Assembly (NCBI RefSeq): GCF_031143425.1 | Contig: NC_090448.1 | Location: forward strand, 332,270,177 to 332,334,176 | DNA: 64,000 nucleotides | Origin: Pleurodeles waltl | Taxonomy: Eukaryota > Chordata > Amphibia > Caudata > Salamandridae | Direction of reading: 5' to 3' | Shown: in pieces, positions 35,022 to 47,704 of the stretch | How the letters are laid out: each line of letters begins with the position of its first letter | How positions within the stretch are numbered: the first letter of the stretch is position 1 | The notes under the pieces: generated by a model | What the model was told of the DNA's origin: nothing | The model's input: the letters and a program-made list of their open reading frames with translations, nothing else | Database searches by the model: none | Translations under genes and position numbers: made by a program

Positions 35022-37131
35022 CCTTTCTAATGTAAAGTCGATGATGTCACAGCGTGGCTTAATGTCACAAAGCATCTGTGGAACAGAAAGTTCTTTAACT
35101 AGAAGTTAGTGTTCCCTCTTGGTAACTTGAGGAAAATGTCAGCCTTAATGAAGAAGGTGGTGATCCTCCTCAGTTTACTAAACCTCTATGACTATAACAT
35201 CTTAATGAAATCAGAATGAAAAGAAAACAAGTTGCACATCATGTGTGACTCTTCTGTGGAGGAAAGATTACAGACAGGTGTAACTGCAAGACGTGTCTTG
35301 CAGAATACTGAAAGTTTTGCTGAGGATACTTTTACTATTGTTGGAAAAAATGTTTTGTATTTCATCAGGATGGCCTGGTACCTGCTGTCAGTTGGGAACT
35401 TCATCATTGTACAAGTGCTTCTTTATTGAATTTGTTGGTATCAAGCTTGGCATAAGGTGAGCTTTTTATTGTCAGTATGTTTAGGCATTTTGTTTTCAGT
35501 TTGCAAAAAACAATCAGTTACATATTTTCAGCAATCATGGCTCCTTTAAAATGTAAATTTTACACATTATAAAAAGCAGTTTAAATGAAAACCTGTTGTC
35601 GAAATGTCATGAGAATGTAATGCTTTATGCCTGCTGCCCCAGTGTTAGTAGAAATGTCAGCCACTTGGGAGAGAACCTAGGGGCACAGGTAATAAGTGCT
35701 CTTACAATTGCAAAGGCTGTGATTCACAAATCACAGGATTTTCAACCACAACATCCCAAGTCGGAATGTGCTAAAGTTAATTTGGACTGAAAAAGGACAT
35801 TTTGTGACTGACTCATTATCAGTGGGGGCACCTCTGCTACTGCATGGGTGCCCTCACACACAGGCACTTTGTACCCTGCCCTCAGGGCTGGAGGGCTTGC
35901 TAAAGAGGTGACTTATAAGTGACCTGGTGCAGTGTAAATGGCAGTGAAAGGGTGCTTGAACCTTTTCATGCAGGCTTCAATGGCAGTCCTGCGAAAGCCT
36001 TTGCATGTGCTCCCTATGGGTGGCAAAATATATGCTGCAGCCCATAGGGATCCCCTGGAACCCAATGCCCTGGGTAAGTAGCACTTATAAGAGGGCACCA
36101 GTATGCCAATTGTGGATGAAATACTGTCTTAACAGTATCCAACAACCAAATGTAAGGGAGAGAGCATAACTACTGAATTGTCTGTGTCCGCTGGGGTCCT
36201 GATTAGCAGGATCCCAGTAGACATAGCCAAACACACTGTCAAACAGGCCAAACGTGGGGGTAACCAAGCTAAAGGGAGGCTACTTTCTTATGCCTAGATG
36301 TGATGATACTGTATTCTTTGGTATAGATTGAATATTGTTTTCACAAGAGGTGTTTGAATGTTTACAGTTGTATGTATCAATGGCAAAATCTTCAGGTGTT
36401 TGAAATAGAGATATTTTTGGCATGTGGGGCATTGGTTTTAGATGACCTGGGAGATCTCACATGTGCACTTAATGCTGGTGTGGCTCTTTCACACAGAAAC
36501 CAGAGTACCAGTACAATGTGGTGACAGAAACAGAAAAAGCTGGGCATAATAATTTGCGCAATGAAAGAGACAATGCTGTGTATCTTGTGTGTTGGTCTGT
36601 TTTAAAGGATTCATGTAGCATATTACTTCTGCTGATGGGAAATGTAGTTTGCTGTTAGTGATATTTTACGAATGCCACAGAAATACATACAATTAAAATA
36701 GAAAAATAACTGCATACTCATTGCTTGGGGGTTCTTAATAGAATCTTTCATTTTCAGCATATCAGTTAGGAATTTCATACATTTCTACTTCACATCCCTC
36801 TCACTAGATCTTCTTTCTGTATGAAAGAACAATATTGTTGAAATGAACATCCCCTTTTAAACCAAAAAGCCAGAAATGTATAGCATTGTATTAGTAATTT
36901 AAAACTTCATCACAATAACGTTTTGTAATTCGATCCCTCAGCCCAGTAAAAATTGATTTATCATTGTGTTTACAGCTTTTAATTTCTGGAACTCCCCACT
37001 TTTAAACACATGACCTTTGTTTGACTTATTTAAAGTTGTAAAAATTAGACCATTTTACTATTTCATTGTATCACTGCCAGTCTTACCAGAGGCGAGATGA
37101 CACTGGGCTTCTTTCTGTTTGGGACAAATTG
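35022..37131 (+). repeat. Satellite copy M15, delta type
   Basis: 2110 bp, matching M6 and M11 at all delta markers, including GCACTTAATGC near 36465. Confidence 0.93.
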
Positions 37132-39251
37132 CCTTTCTAATGTAAAGTCGATGATGTCACAGAGTGGGTTAATGTCACAAAGCATCTGTGGAACAGAAAG
37201 TTCTTTAACTAGAAGTTAGTGTTTCCTCTTGGTAACTTGAGGAAAATGTCAGCCTTAATGAAGAAGGTGGTGATCCTCCTCAGTTTACCGAACCTCTATG
37301 ACTATAACATCTTAATGAAATCAGAATGAAAAGAAAACAAGTTGCACATCATGTGTGACTCTTCTGTGGAGGTAAGATTACAGACAGGTGTAACTGCAAG
37401 ACGTGTTTTGCAGAATACTGAAAGTTTTGCTTAGGATACTTTTACTATTGTTGGAAAAAATGTTTTGTATTTCATCAGGATGGCCTGGTACCTGCTGTCA
37501 GTTGGGAACTTCATCATTGTACAAGTGCTTCTTTTTTTAATTTGTTGGTATCAAGCTTGGCATAAGGTGAGCTTTTTATTGTCAGTATGTTTAGGCATTT
37601 TGTTTTCAGTTTGCAAAAAACAATCAGTTACATATTTTCAGCAATCATGGCTCCTTTAAAATGTAAATTTTACACATTATAAAAAGCAGTTTAAATGAAA
37701 ACCTGTTGTCGAAATGTCATGAGAATGTAATGCTTTATGCCTGCTGCCCCAGTGTTAGTAGAAATGTCAGCCACTTAGGAGAGAACCTAGGGGCACAGGT
37801 AATAAGTGCTCTTACAATTGCAAAGGCTGTGATTCACAAATCACAGGATTTTCAACCACAACACCCCAAGTCAGAATGTGCTAAAGTTAATTTGGACTGA
37901 AAAAGGACATTTTGTGACTGACTCATTATCAGTGGGGGCACCTCTGCTACTGCATGGGTGCCCTCACACACAGGTACTTTGTACCCTGCCCTCAGGGCTG
38001 GAGGGCTTGCTAAAGAGGTGACTTATAAGTGACCTGGTGCAGTGTAAATGGCAGTGAAAGGGTGCTTGAACCTTTTCATGCAGGCTTCAATGGCAGTCCT
38101 GCAAAAGCCTTTGCATGTGCTCCCTATGGGTGGCAAAATATATACTGCAGCCCATAGGGATCCCCTGGAACCCAATGCCCTGGGTAAGTAGGTATCATAT
38201 GCTAAGGACTTATAAGAGGGCACCAGTATGCCAATTGTGGATGAAATACTGTCTTAACAGTATCCAACAACCAAATGTAAGGGAGAGAGCATAACTACTG
38301 AATTGTCTGTGTCCGCTGGGGTCCTGATTAGCAGGTTCCCAGTAGACACAGCCAAACACACTGTCAAACAGGCCAAACTAGGGGTAACCAAGCTAAAGGG
38401 AGGCTACTTTCTTACGCCTAGATGTGATGATACTGTATTATTTGGTAGGGATTGAATATTGTTTTCACAAGAGGTGTTTGAACGTTTACTCTTGTATATA
38501 TCAATGGCAAAATCTTCAGGTGTTTGAAATTGAGATACGTTTTGCATGTGGGGCATTGGTTTAGATGACCTGGGAGATCTCACATGTGTACTTAATGCTG
38601 GTGTGGCTCTTTCAGACAGAAACCAGAGTACCAGTACAATGTGGTGACAGAAACAGAAAAGGCTGGGCATAATAATTTGCGCAATGAAAGAGACAATGCT
38701 GTGTATCTTGTGTGTTGGTCTGTTTTAAAGGATTCATGTAGCATATTACTTCTGCTTATGGGAAATGTAGTTTGCTGTTAGTGATATTTTACGAATGCCA
38801 CAGAAATACATAAAATTAAAATAGAAACAGGAATACATACTCATTGCTTGGGGGTACTTAATCGAATCTTTCATTTTCAGCATATCAGTTAGGAATTTCA
38901 TACATTTCTACTTCACATCCCTCTCACTAGATCTTCTTTCTGTATGAAAGAACAATATTGTTGAAATGAACATCCCCTTTTAAACCAAAAAGCCAGAAAT
39001 GTATAGCATATTAGTAACTTAAAACTTTATCACAATAATGTTTTGTAATTCAATCCCTCAGCCGAGTAAAAATGGAGTTATCATTGTGTTTACAGCTTTT
39101 AATTTCTGGAACTCCCCACTTTTAAACACATGACCGTTGTTTGACTTTTTTAAAGTTGTACAAATTAGACCATTTTACTATTTCATTGTATCACTGCCAG
39201 TCTTACCAGAGGCGAGATGACACTGGGCTTCTTTCTGTTTAGGACAAATTG
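37132..39251 (+). repeat. Satellite copy M16, alpha'/beta fusion copy
   Basis: 2120 bp. Left of 38498 it is alpha-prime, closest to M12 (GGAGGTAAG, CACTTAGGAG, ATATACTGCAG, AACTAGGGG, TTGAACGTTT, TTGTATATATC). Right of 38531 it is beta-like, closest to M22 (GAAATTGAGATACG, GCATATTAG). It is followed by a gamma copy, as a beta copy would be. Confidence 0.92.
38499..38530 (+). other. Crossover interval of fusion copy M16
   Basis: Last alpha-prime-specific base at 38498 (A in TTGTATATATC) and first beta-specific base at 38531 (T in GAAATTGAG). The 32 bases between are identical in both parents, so the exchange happened inside perfect homology. Confidence 0.8.
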
Positions 39252-41372
39252 CCTTTCTAATGTAAAGTCGATGATGTCACAGAGTGGCTTAATGTCACAA
39301 AGCATCTGTGGAACAGAAAGTTCTTTAACTAGAAGTTAGTGTTCCCTCTTGGTAACTTGAGGAAAATGTCAGCCTTAATGAAGAAGGTGGTGATCCTCCT
39401 CAGTTTACTAAACCTCTATGACTATAACATCTTAATGAAATCAGAATGAAAAGAAAACAAGTTGCACATCATGTGTGACTCTTCTGTGGAGGAAAGATTA
39501 CAGACAGGTGTAACTGCAAGACGTGTCTTGCAGAATACTGAAAGTTTTGCTGAGGATACTTTTACTATTGTTGGAAAAAATGTTTTGTATTTCATCAGGA
39601 TGGCCTGGTACCTGCTGTCAGTTGGGAACTTCATCATTGTACAAGTGCTTCTTTATTTAATTTGTTGGTATCAAGCTTGGCATAAGGTGAGCTTTTTATT
39701 GTCAGTATGTTTAGGCATTTTGTTTTCAGTTTGCAAAAAACAATCAGTTACATATTTTCAGCAATCATGGCTCCTTTAAAATGTAAATTTTACACATTAT
39801 AAAAAGCAGTTTAAATGAAAACCTGTTGTTGAAATGTCATGAGAATGTAATGCTTTATGCCTGCTGCCCCAGTGTTAGTAGAAATGTCAGCCACTTGGGA
39901 GAGAACCTAGGGGCACAGGTAATAAGTGCTCTTACATTTGCAAAGGCTGTGATTCACAAATCACAGGATTTTCAACCACAACATCCCAAGTCAGAATGTG
40001 CTAAAGTTAATGTGGACTGAAAAAGGACATTTTGTGACTGACTCATTATCAGTGGGGGCACCTCTGCTACTGCATGGGTGCCCTCACACACAGGCACTTT
40101 GTACCCTGCCCTCAGGGCTGGAGGGCTTGCTAAAGAGGTGACTTATAAGAGACCTGGTGCAGTGTAAATGGCAGTGAAAGGGTGCTTGAACCTTTTCATG
40201 CAGGCTTCAATGGCAGTCCTGCAAAAGCTTTTGCATGTGCTCCCTATGGGTGGCAAAATATATGCTGCAGCCCATAGGGATCCCCTGGAACCCAATGCCC
40301 TGGGTAAGTAGGTATCATATGCTAAGGACTTAAAAGAGGGCACCAGTATGCCAATTGTGGATGAAATACTGTCTTAACAGTATCCAACAACCAAATGTAA
40401 GGGAGAGAGCATAACTACTGAATTGTCTGTGTCCGCTGGGGTCCTGATTAGCAGGTTCCCAGTAGACACAGCCAAACACACTGTCAAACAGGCCAAACGT
40501 GGGGGTAACCAAGCTAAAGGGAGGCTACTTTCTTACGCCTAGATGTGATGATACTGTATTCTTTGGTAGGGATTGAATACTGTTTTCACAAGAGGTGTTT
40601 GAATGTTTACCCTTGTATGTATCAATGGCAAAATCTTCAGGTGTTTGAAATTGAGATAAGGTTTGCATGTGGGGCATTGGTTTAGATGACCTGGGAGATC
40701 TCACATGTGTACTTAATGCTGGTGTGGCTCTTTCAGACAGAAACCAGAGTACCAGTACAATGTGGTGACAGAAACAGAAAAGGCTGGGCATAATAATTTG
40801 CGCAATGAAAGAGACAATGCTGTGTATCTTGTGTGTTGGTCTGTTTTAAAGGATTCATGTAGCATATTACTTCTGCTCATGGGAAATGTAGTTTGCTGTT
40901 AGTGATATTTTATGAATGCCACAGAAATACATAAAATTAAAATAGAAACAGGAATACATACTCATTGCTTGGGGGTACTTAATAGGATCTTTCATTTTCA
41001 GCATATCAGTTAGGAATTTCATACATTTCTACTTCACATCCCTCTCACTAGATCTTCTTTCTGTATGAAAGAACAATATTGTTGAAATGAACATCCCCTT
41101 TTAAACCAAAAAGCCAGAAATGTATAGCATATTAGTAACTTAAAACTTTATCACAATAATGTTTTGTAATTCAATCCCTCAGCCGAGTAAAAATGGAGTT
41201 ATCATTGTGTTTACAGCTTTTAATTTCTGGAACTCCCCACTTTTAAACACATGACCGTTGTTTGACTTTTTTAAAGTTGTGCAAATTAGACCATTTTACT
41301 ATTTCATTGTATCACTGCCAGTCTTACCAGAGGCGAGATGACACTGGGCTTCTTTCTGTTTAGAACAAATTG
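39252..41372 (+). repeat. Satellite copy M17, gamma type
   Basis: 2121 bp. Gamma front, but with GTAAGTAGGTATC instead of GTAAGAAGG. Private changes: TTGTTGAAATG near 39828 and AAGCTTTTGC near 40226. GTTGTGCAAATT near 41276 is shared with M23. Confidence 0.92.
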
Positions 41373-43484
41373 CCTTTCTAATGTAAAGTCGATGATGTCA
41401 CAGAGTGGCTTAATGTCACAAAGCATCTGTGGAACAGAAAGTTCTTTAACTAGAAGTTAGTGTTCCCTCTTGGTAACTTGAGGAAAATGTCAGCCTTAAT
41501 GAAGAAGGTGGTGATCCTCCTCAGTTTACTAAACCTCTATGACTATAACATCTTAATGAAATCAGAATGAAAAGAAAACAAGTTGCACATCATGTGTGAC
41601 TCTTCTGTGGAGGAAAGATTACAGACAGGTGTAACTGCAAGACGTGTCTTGCAGAATACTGAAAGTTTTGCTGAGGATACTTTTACTATTGTTGGAAAAA
41701 ATGTTTTGTATTTCATCAGGATGGCCTGGTACCTGCTGTCAGTTGGGAACTTCATCATTGTACAAGTGCTTCTTTATTGAATTTGTTGGTATCAAGCTTG
41801 GCATAAGGTGAGCTTTTTATTGTCAGTATGTTTAGGCATTTTGTTTTCAGTTTGCAAAAAACAATCAGTTACATATTTTCAGCTATCATGGCTCCTTTAA
41901 AATGTAAATTTTACACATTATAAAAAGCAGTTTAAATGAAAACCTGTTGTCGAAATGTCATGAGAATGTAATGCTTCATGCCTGCTGCCCCAGTGTTAGT
42001 AGAAATGTCAGCCACTTGGGAGAGAACCTAGGGGCACAGGTAATAAGTGCTCTTACAATTGCAAAGGCTGTGATTCACAAATCACAGGATTTTCAAACAC
42101 AACATCCCAAGTCGGAATGTGCTAAAGTTAATTTGGACTGAAAAAGGACATTTTGTGACTGACTCATTATCAGTGGGGGCACCTCTGCTACTGCATGGGT
42201 GCCCTCACACACAGGCACTTTGTACCCTGCCCTCAGGGCTGGAGGGCTTGCTAAAGAGGTGACTTATAAGTGACCTGGTGCAGTGTAAATGGCAGTGAAA
42301 GGGTGCTTGAAACTTTTCATGCAGGCTTCAATGGCAGTCCTGCGAAAGCCTTTGCATGTGCTCCCTATGGGTGGCAAAATATATGCTGCAGCCCATAGGG
42401 ATCCCCTGGAACCCAATGCCCTGGGTAAGTAGCACTTATAAGAGGGCACCAGTATGCCAATTGTGGATGAAATACTGTCTTAACAGTATCCAACAACCAA
42501 ATGTAAGGGAAAGAGAGCATAACTACTGAATTGTCTGTGTCCGCTGGGGTCCTGATTAGCAGGATCCCAGTAGACATAGCCAAACACACTGTCAAACAGG
42601 CCAAACGTGGGGGTAACCAAGCTAAAGGGAGGCTACTTTCTTATGCCTAGATGTGATGATACTGTATTCTTTGGTATAGATTGAATATTGTTTTCACAAG
42701 AGGTTTTTGAATGTTTACAGTTGTATGTATCAATGGCAAAATCTTCAGGTGTTTGAAATAGAGATATTTTTGGCATGTGGGGCATTGGTTTTAGATGACC
42801 TGGGAGATCTCACATGTGTACTTAATGCAGGTGTGGCTCTTTCACACAGAAACCAGAGTACCAGTACAATGTGGTGACAGAAACAGAAAAAGCTGGGCAT
42901 AATAATTTGCGCAATGAAAGAGACAATGCTGTGTATCTTGTGTGTTGGTCTGTTTTAAAGGATTCATGTAGCATATTACTTCTGCTGATGGGAAATGTAG
43001 TTTGCTGTTAGTGATATTTTACGAATGCCACAGAAATACATACAATTAAAATAGAAAAATAACTGCATACTCATTGCTTGGGGGTTCTTAATAGAATCTT
43101 TCATTTTCAGCATATCAGTTAGGAATTTCATACATTTCTACTTCACATCCCTCTCACTAGATCTTCTTTCTGTATGAAAGAACAATATTGTTGAAATGAA
43201 CATCCCCTTTTAAACCAAAAAGCCAGAAATGTATAGCATTGTATTAGTAATTTAAAACTTCATCACAATAACGTTTTGTAATTCGATCCCTCAGCCCAGT
43301 AAAAATTGATTTATCATTGTGTTTACAGCTTTTAATTTCTGGAACTCCCCACTTTTAAACACATGACCTTTGTTTGACTTATTTAAAGTTGTAAAAATTA
43401 GACCATTTTACTATTTCATTGTATCACTGCCAGTCTTACCAGAGGCGAGATGACACTGGGCTTCTTTCTGTTTGGGACAAATTG
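41373..43484 (+). repeat. Satellite copy M18, delta type with 2-bp insertion
   Basis: 2112 bp. Delta markers plus GGGAAAGAGAGC near 42507 and TAATGCAGG near 42823, both shared with M24. Private: TTTTCAAACAC near 42092 and TTGAAACTTTTC near 42307. Confidence 0.92.
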
Positions 43485-45594
43485 CCTTTCTAATGTAAAG
43501 TCGATGATGTCACAGAGTGGGTTAATGTCACAAAGCATCTGTGGAACAGAAAGTTCTTTAACTAGAAGTTAGTGTTTCCTCTTGGTAACTTGAGGAAAAT
43601 GTCAGCCTTAATGAAGAAGGTGGTGATCCTCCTCAGTTTACCGAACCTCTATGACTATAACATCTTAATGAAATCAGAATGAAAAGAAAACAAGTTGCAC
43701 ATCATGTGTGACTCTTCTGTGGAGGAAAGATTACAGACAGGTGTAACTGCAAGACGTGTTTTGCAGAATACTGAAAGTTTTGCTTAGGATACTTTTACTA
43801 TTGTTGGAAAAAATGTTTTGTATTTCATCAGGATGGCCTGGTACCTGCTGTCAGTTGGGAACTTCATCATTGTACAAGTGCTTCTTTTTTTAATTTGTTG
43901 GTATCAAGCTTGGCATAAGGTGAGCTTTTTATTGTCAGTATGTTTAGGCATTTTGTTTTCAGTTTGCAAAAAACAATCAGTTACATATTTTCAGCAATCA
44001 TGGCTCCTTTAAAATGTAAATTTTACACATTATAAAAAGCAGTTTAAATGAAAACCTGTTGTCGAAATGTCATGAGAATGTAATGCTTTATGCCTGCTGC
44101 CCCAGTGTTAGTAGAAATGTCAGCCACTTGGGAGAGAACCTAGGGGCACAGGTAATAAGTGCTCTTACATTTGCAAAGGCTGTGATTCACAAATCACAGG
44201 ATTTTCAACCACAACATCCCAAGTCAGAATGTGCTAAAGTTAATGTGGACTGAAAAAGGACATTTTGTGACTGACTCATTATCAGTGGGGGCACCTCTGC
44301 TACTGCATGGGTGCCCTCACACACAGGCACTTTGTACCCTGCCCTCAGGGCTGGAGGGCTTGCTAAAGAGGTGACTTATAAGAGACCTGGTGCAGTGTAA
44401 ATGGCAGTGAAAGGGTGCTTGAACCTTTTCATGCAGGCTTCAATGGCAGTCCTGCAAAAGCCTTTGCATGTGCTCCCTATGGGTGGCAAAATATATGCTG
44501 CAGCCCATAGGGATCCCCTGGAACCCAATGCCCTGGGTAAGTAGCACTTATAAGAGGGCACCAGTATGCCAATTGTGGATGAAATACTGTCTTAACAGTA
44601 TCCAACAACCAAATGTAAGGGAGAGAGCATAACTACTGAATTGTCTGTGTCCGCTGGGGTCCTGATTAGCAGGATCCCAGTAGACATAGCCAAACACACT
44701 GTCAAACAGGCCAAACGTGGGGGTAACCAAGCTAAAGGGAGGCTACTTTCTTACGCCTAGATGTGATGATACTGTATTCTTTGGTATAGATTGAATACTG
44801 TTTTCACAAGAGGTGTTTGAATGTTTACAGTTGTATGTATCAATGGCAAAATCTTCAGGTGTTTGAAATAGAGATATTTTTGGCATGTGGGGCATTGGTT
44901 TTAGATGACCTGGGAGATCTCACATGTGTACTTAATGCTGGTGTGGCTCTTTCACACAGAAACCAGAGTACCAGTACAATGTGGTGACAGAAACAGAAAA
45001 AGCTGGGCATAATAATTTGCGCAATGAAAGAGACAATGCTGTGTATCTTGTGTGTTGGTCTGTTTTAAAGGATTCATGTAGCATATTACTTCTGCTCATG
45101 GGAAATGTAGTTTGCTGTTAGTGATATTTTACGAATGCCACAGAAATACATACAATTAAAATAGAAAAATAACTACATACTCATTGCTTGGGGGTTCTTA
45201 ATAGAATCTTTCATTTTCAGCATATCAGTTAGGAATTTCATACATTTCTACTTCACATCCCTCTCACTAGATCTTCTTTCTGTATGAAAGAACAATATTG
45301 TTGAAATGAACATCCCCTTTTAAACCAAAAAGCCAGAAATGTATAGCATTATATTAGTGATTTAAAACTTCATCACAATAACGTTTTGTAATTCGATCAC
45401 TCAGCCCAGTAAAAATGGATTTTACATTGTATTTACAGCTTTTAATTTCTGGAACTCCCCACTTTTAAACACATGACCTTTGTTTGACTTATTTAAAGTT
45501 GTAAAAATTAGACCATTTTACTATTTCATTGTATCACTGCCAGTCTTACCAGAGGCGAGATGACTCTGGGCTTCTTTCTGTTTGGGACAAATTG
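43485..45594 (+). repeat. Satellite copy M19, epsilon type
   Basis: 2110 bp. Front with GCTTAGG and CTTTTTTTAATTTG but GGAGGAAAG. Body combines ACATTTGCAAAG with the 15-bp deletion and GGATCCCAGTAGACATAG. Epsilon-only markers: AGAAAAATAACTAC near 45162, TTATATTAGTGAT near 45350, ATTTTACATTGTATTTAC near 45418. Confidence 0.92.
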
Positions 45595-47704
45595 CCTTTC
45601 TAATGTAAAGTCGATGATGTCACAGAGTGGGTTAATGTCACAAAGCATCTGTGGAACAGAAAGTTCTTTAACTAGAAGTTAGTGTTTCCTCTTGGTAACT
45701 TGAGGAAAATGTCAGCCTTAATGAAGAAGGTGGTGATCCTCCTCAGTTTACTGAACCTCTATGACTATAACATCTTAATGAAATCAGAATGAAAAGAAAA
45801 CAAGTTGCACATCATGTGTGACTCTTCTGTGGAGGAAAGATTACAGACAGGTGTAACTGCAAGACGTGTCTTGCAGAATACTGAAAGTTTTGCTGAGGAT
45901 ACTTTTACTATTGTTGGAAAAAATGTTTTGTATTTCATCAGGATGGCCTGGTACCTGCTGTCAGTTGGGAACTTCATCATTGTACAAGTGCTTCTTTATT
46001 TAATTTGTTGGTATCAAGCTTGGCATAAGGTGAGCTTTTTATTGTCAGTATGTTTAGGCATTTTGTTTTCAGTTTGCAAAAAACAATCAGTTACATATTT
46101 TCAGCAATCATGGCTCCTTTAAAATGTAAATTTTACACATTATAAAAAGCAGTTTAAATGAAAACCTGTTGTCGAAATGTCATGAGAATGTAATGCTTTA
46201 TGCCTGCTGCCCCAGTGTTAGTAGAAATGTCAGCCACTTGGGAGAGAACCTAGGGGCACAGGTAATAAGTGCTCTTACAATTGCAAAGGCTGTGATTCAC
46301 AAATCACAGGATTTTCAACCACAACATCCCAAGTCGGAATGTGCTAAAGTTAATTTGGACTGAAAAAGGACATTTTGTGACTGACTCATTATCAGTGGGG
46401 GCACCTCTGCTACTGCATGGGTGCCCTCACACACAGGCACTTTGTACCCTGCCCTCAGGGCTGGAGGGCTTGCTAAAGAGTTGACTTATAAGTGACCTGG
46501 TGCAGTGTAAATGGCAGTGAAAGGGTGCTTGAACCTTTTCATGCAGGCTTCAATGGCAGTCCTGCGAAAGCCTTTGCATGTGCTCCCTATGGGTGGCAAA
46601 ATATATGCTGCAGCCCATAGGGATCCCCTGGAACCCAATGCCCTGGGTAAGTAGCACTTATAAGAGGGCACCAGTATGCCAATTGTGGATGAAATACTGT
46701 CTTAACAGTATCCAACAACCAAATGTAAGGGAGAGAGCATAACTACTGAATTGTCTGTGTCCGCTGGGGTCCTGATTAGCAGGATCCCAGTAGACATAGC
46801 CAAACACACTGTCAAACAGGCCAAACGTGGGGGTAACCAAGCTAAAGGGAGGCTACTTTCTTATGCCTAGATGTGATGATACTGTATTCTTTGGTATAGA
46901 TTGAATATTGTTTTCACAAGAGGTGTTTGAATGTTTACAGTTGTATGTATCAATGGCAAAATCTTCAGGTGTTTGAAATAGAGATATTTTTGGCATGTGG
47001 GGCATTGGTTTTAGATGACCTGGGAGATCTCACATGTGCACTTAATGCTGGTGTGGCTCTTTCACACAGAAACCAGAGTACCAGTACAATGTGGTGACAG
47101 AAACAGAAAAAGCTGGGCATAATAATTTGCGCAATGAAAGAGACAATGCTGTGTATCTTGTGTGTTGGTCTGTTTTAAAGGATTCATGTAGCATATTACT
47201 TCTGCTGATGGGAAATGTAGTTTGCTGTTAGTGATATTTTACGAATGCCACAGAAATACATACAATTAAAATAGAAAAATAACTGCATACTCATTGCTTG
47301 GGGGTTCTTAATAGAATCTTTCATTTTCAGCATATCAGTTAGGAATTTCATACATTTCTACTTCACATCCCTCTCACTAGATCTTCTTTCTGTATGAAAG
47401 AACAATATTGTTGAAATGAACATCCCCTTTTAAACCAAAAAGCCAGAAATGTATAGCATTGTATTAGTAATTTAAAACTTCATCACAATAACGTTTTGTA
47501 ATTCGATCCCTCAGCCCAGTAAAAATTGATTTATCATTGTGTTTACAGCTTTTAATTTCTGGAACTCCCCACTTTTAAACACATGACCTTTGTTTGACTT
47601 ATTTAAAGTTGTAAAAATTAGACCATTTTACTATTTCATTGTATCACTGCCAGTCTTACCAGAGGCGAGATGACACTGGGCTTCTTTCTGTTTGGGACAA
47701 ATTG
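45595..47704 (+). repeat. Satellite copy M20, delta body with gamma-like front
   Basis: 2110 bp. Front has GCTGAGG and CTTTATTTAATTTG, body is delta (15-bp deletion, AGAAAAATAACTGC). Same combination as M27. Private: AAGAGTTGACTT near 46477. Confidence 0.92.

Larger units (their letters stand above)
28656..37131. repeat. Higher-order block 3: M12-M15 (alpha'-beta-gamma-delta)
   Basis: 8476 bp, one base shorter than block 1 because of the alpha-prime deletion. Type order is identical to block 1. Confidence 0.87.
37132..47704. repeat. Higher-order block 4: M16-M20 (fusion-gamma-delta-epsilon-delta)
   Basis: 10573 bp. It starts with the alpha'/beta fusion copy, so one unit has been lost, and it gains an epsilon copy and a further delta-bodied copy. 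Confidence 0.8.
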
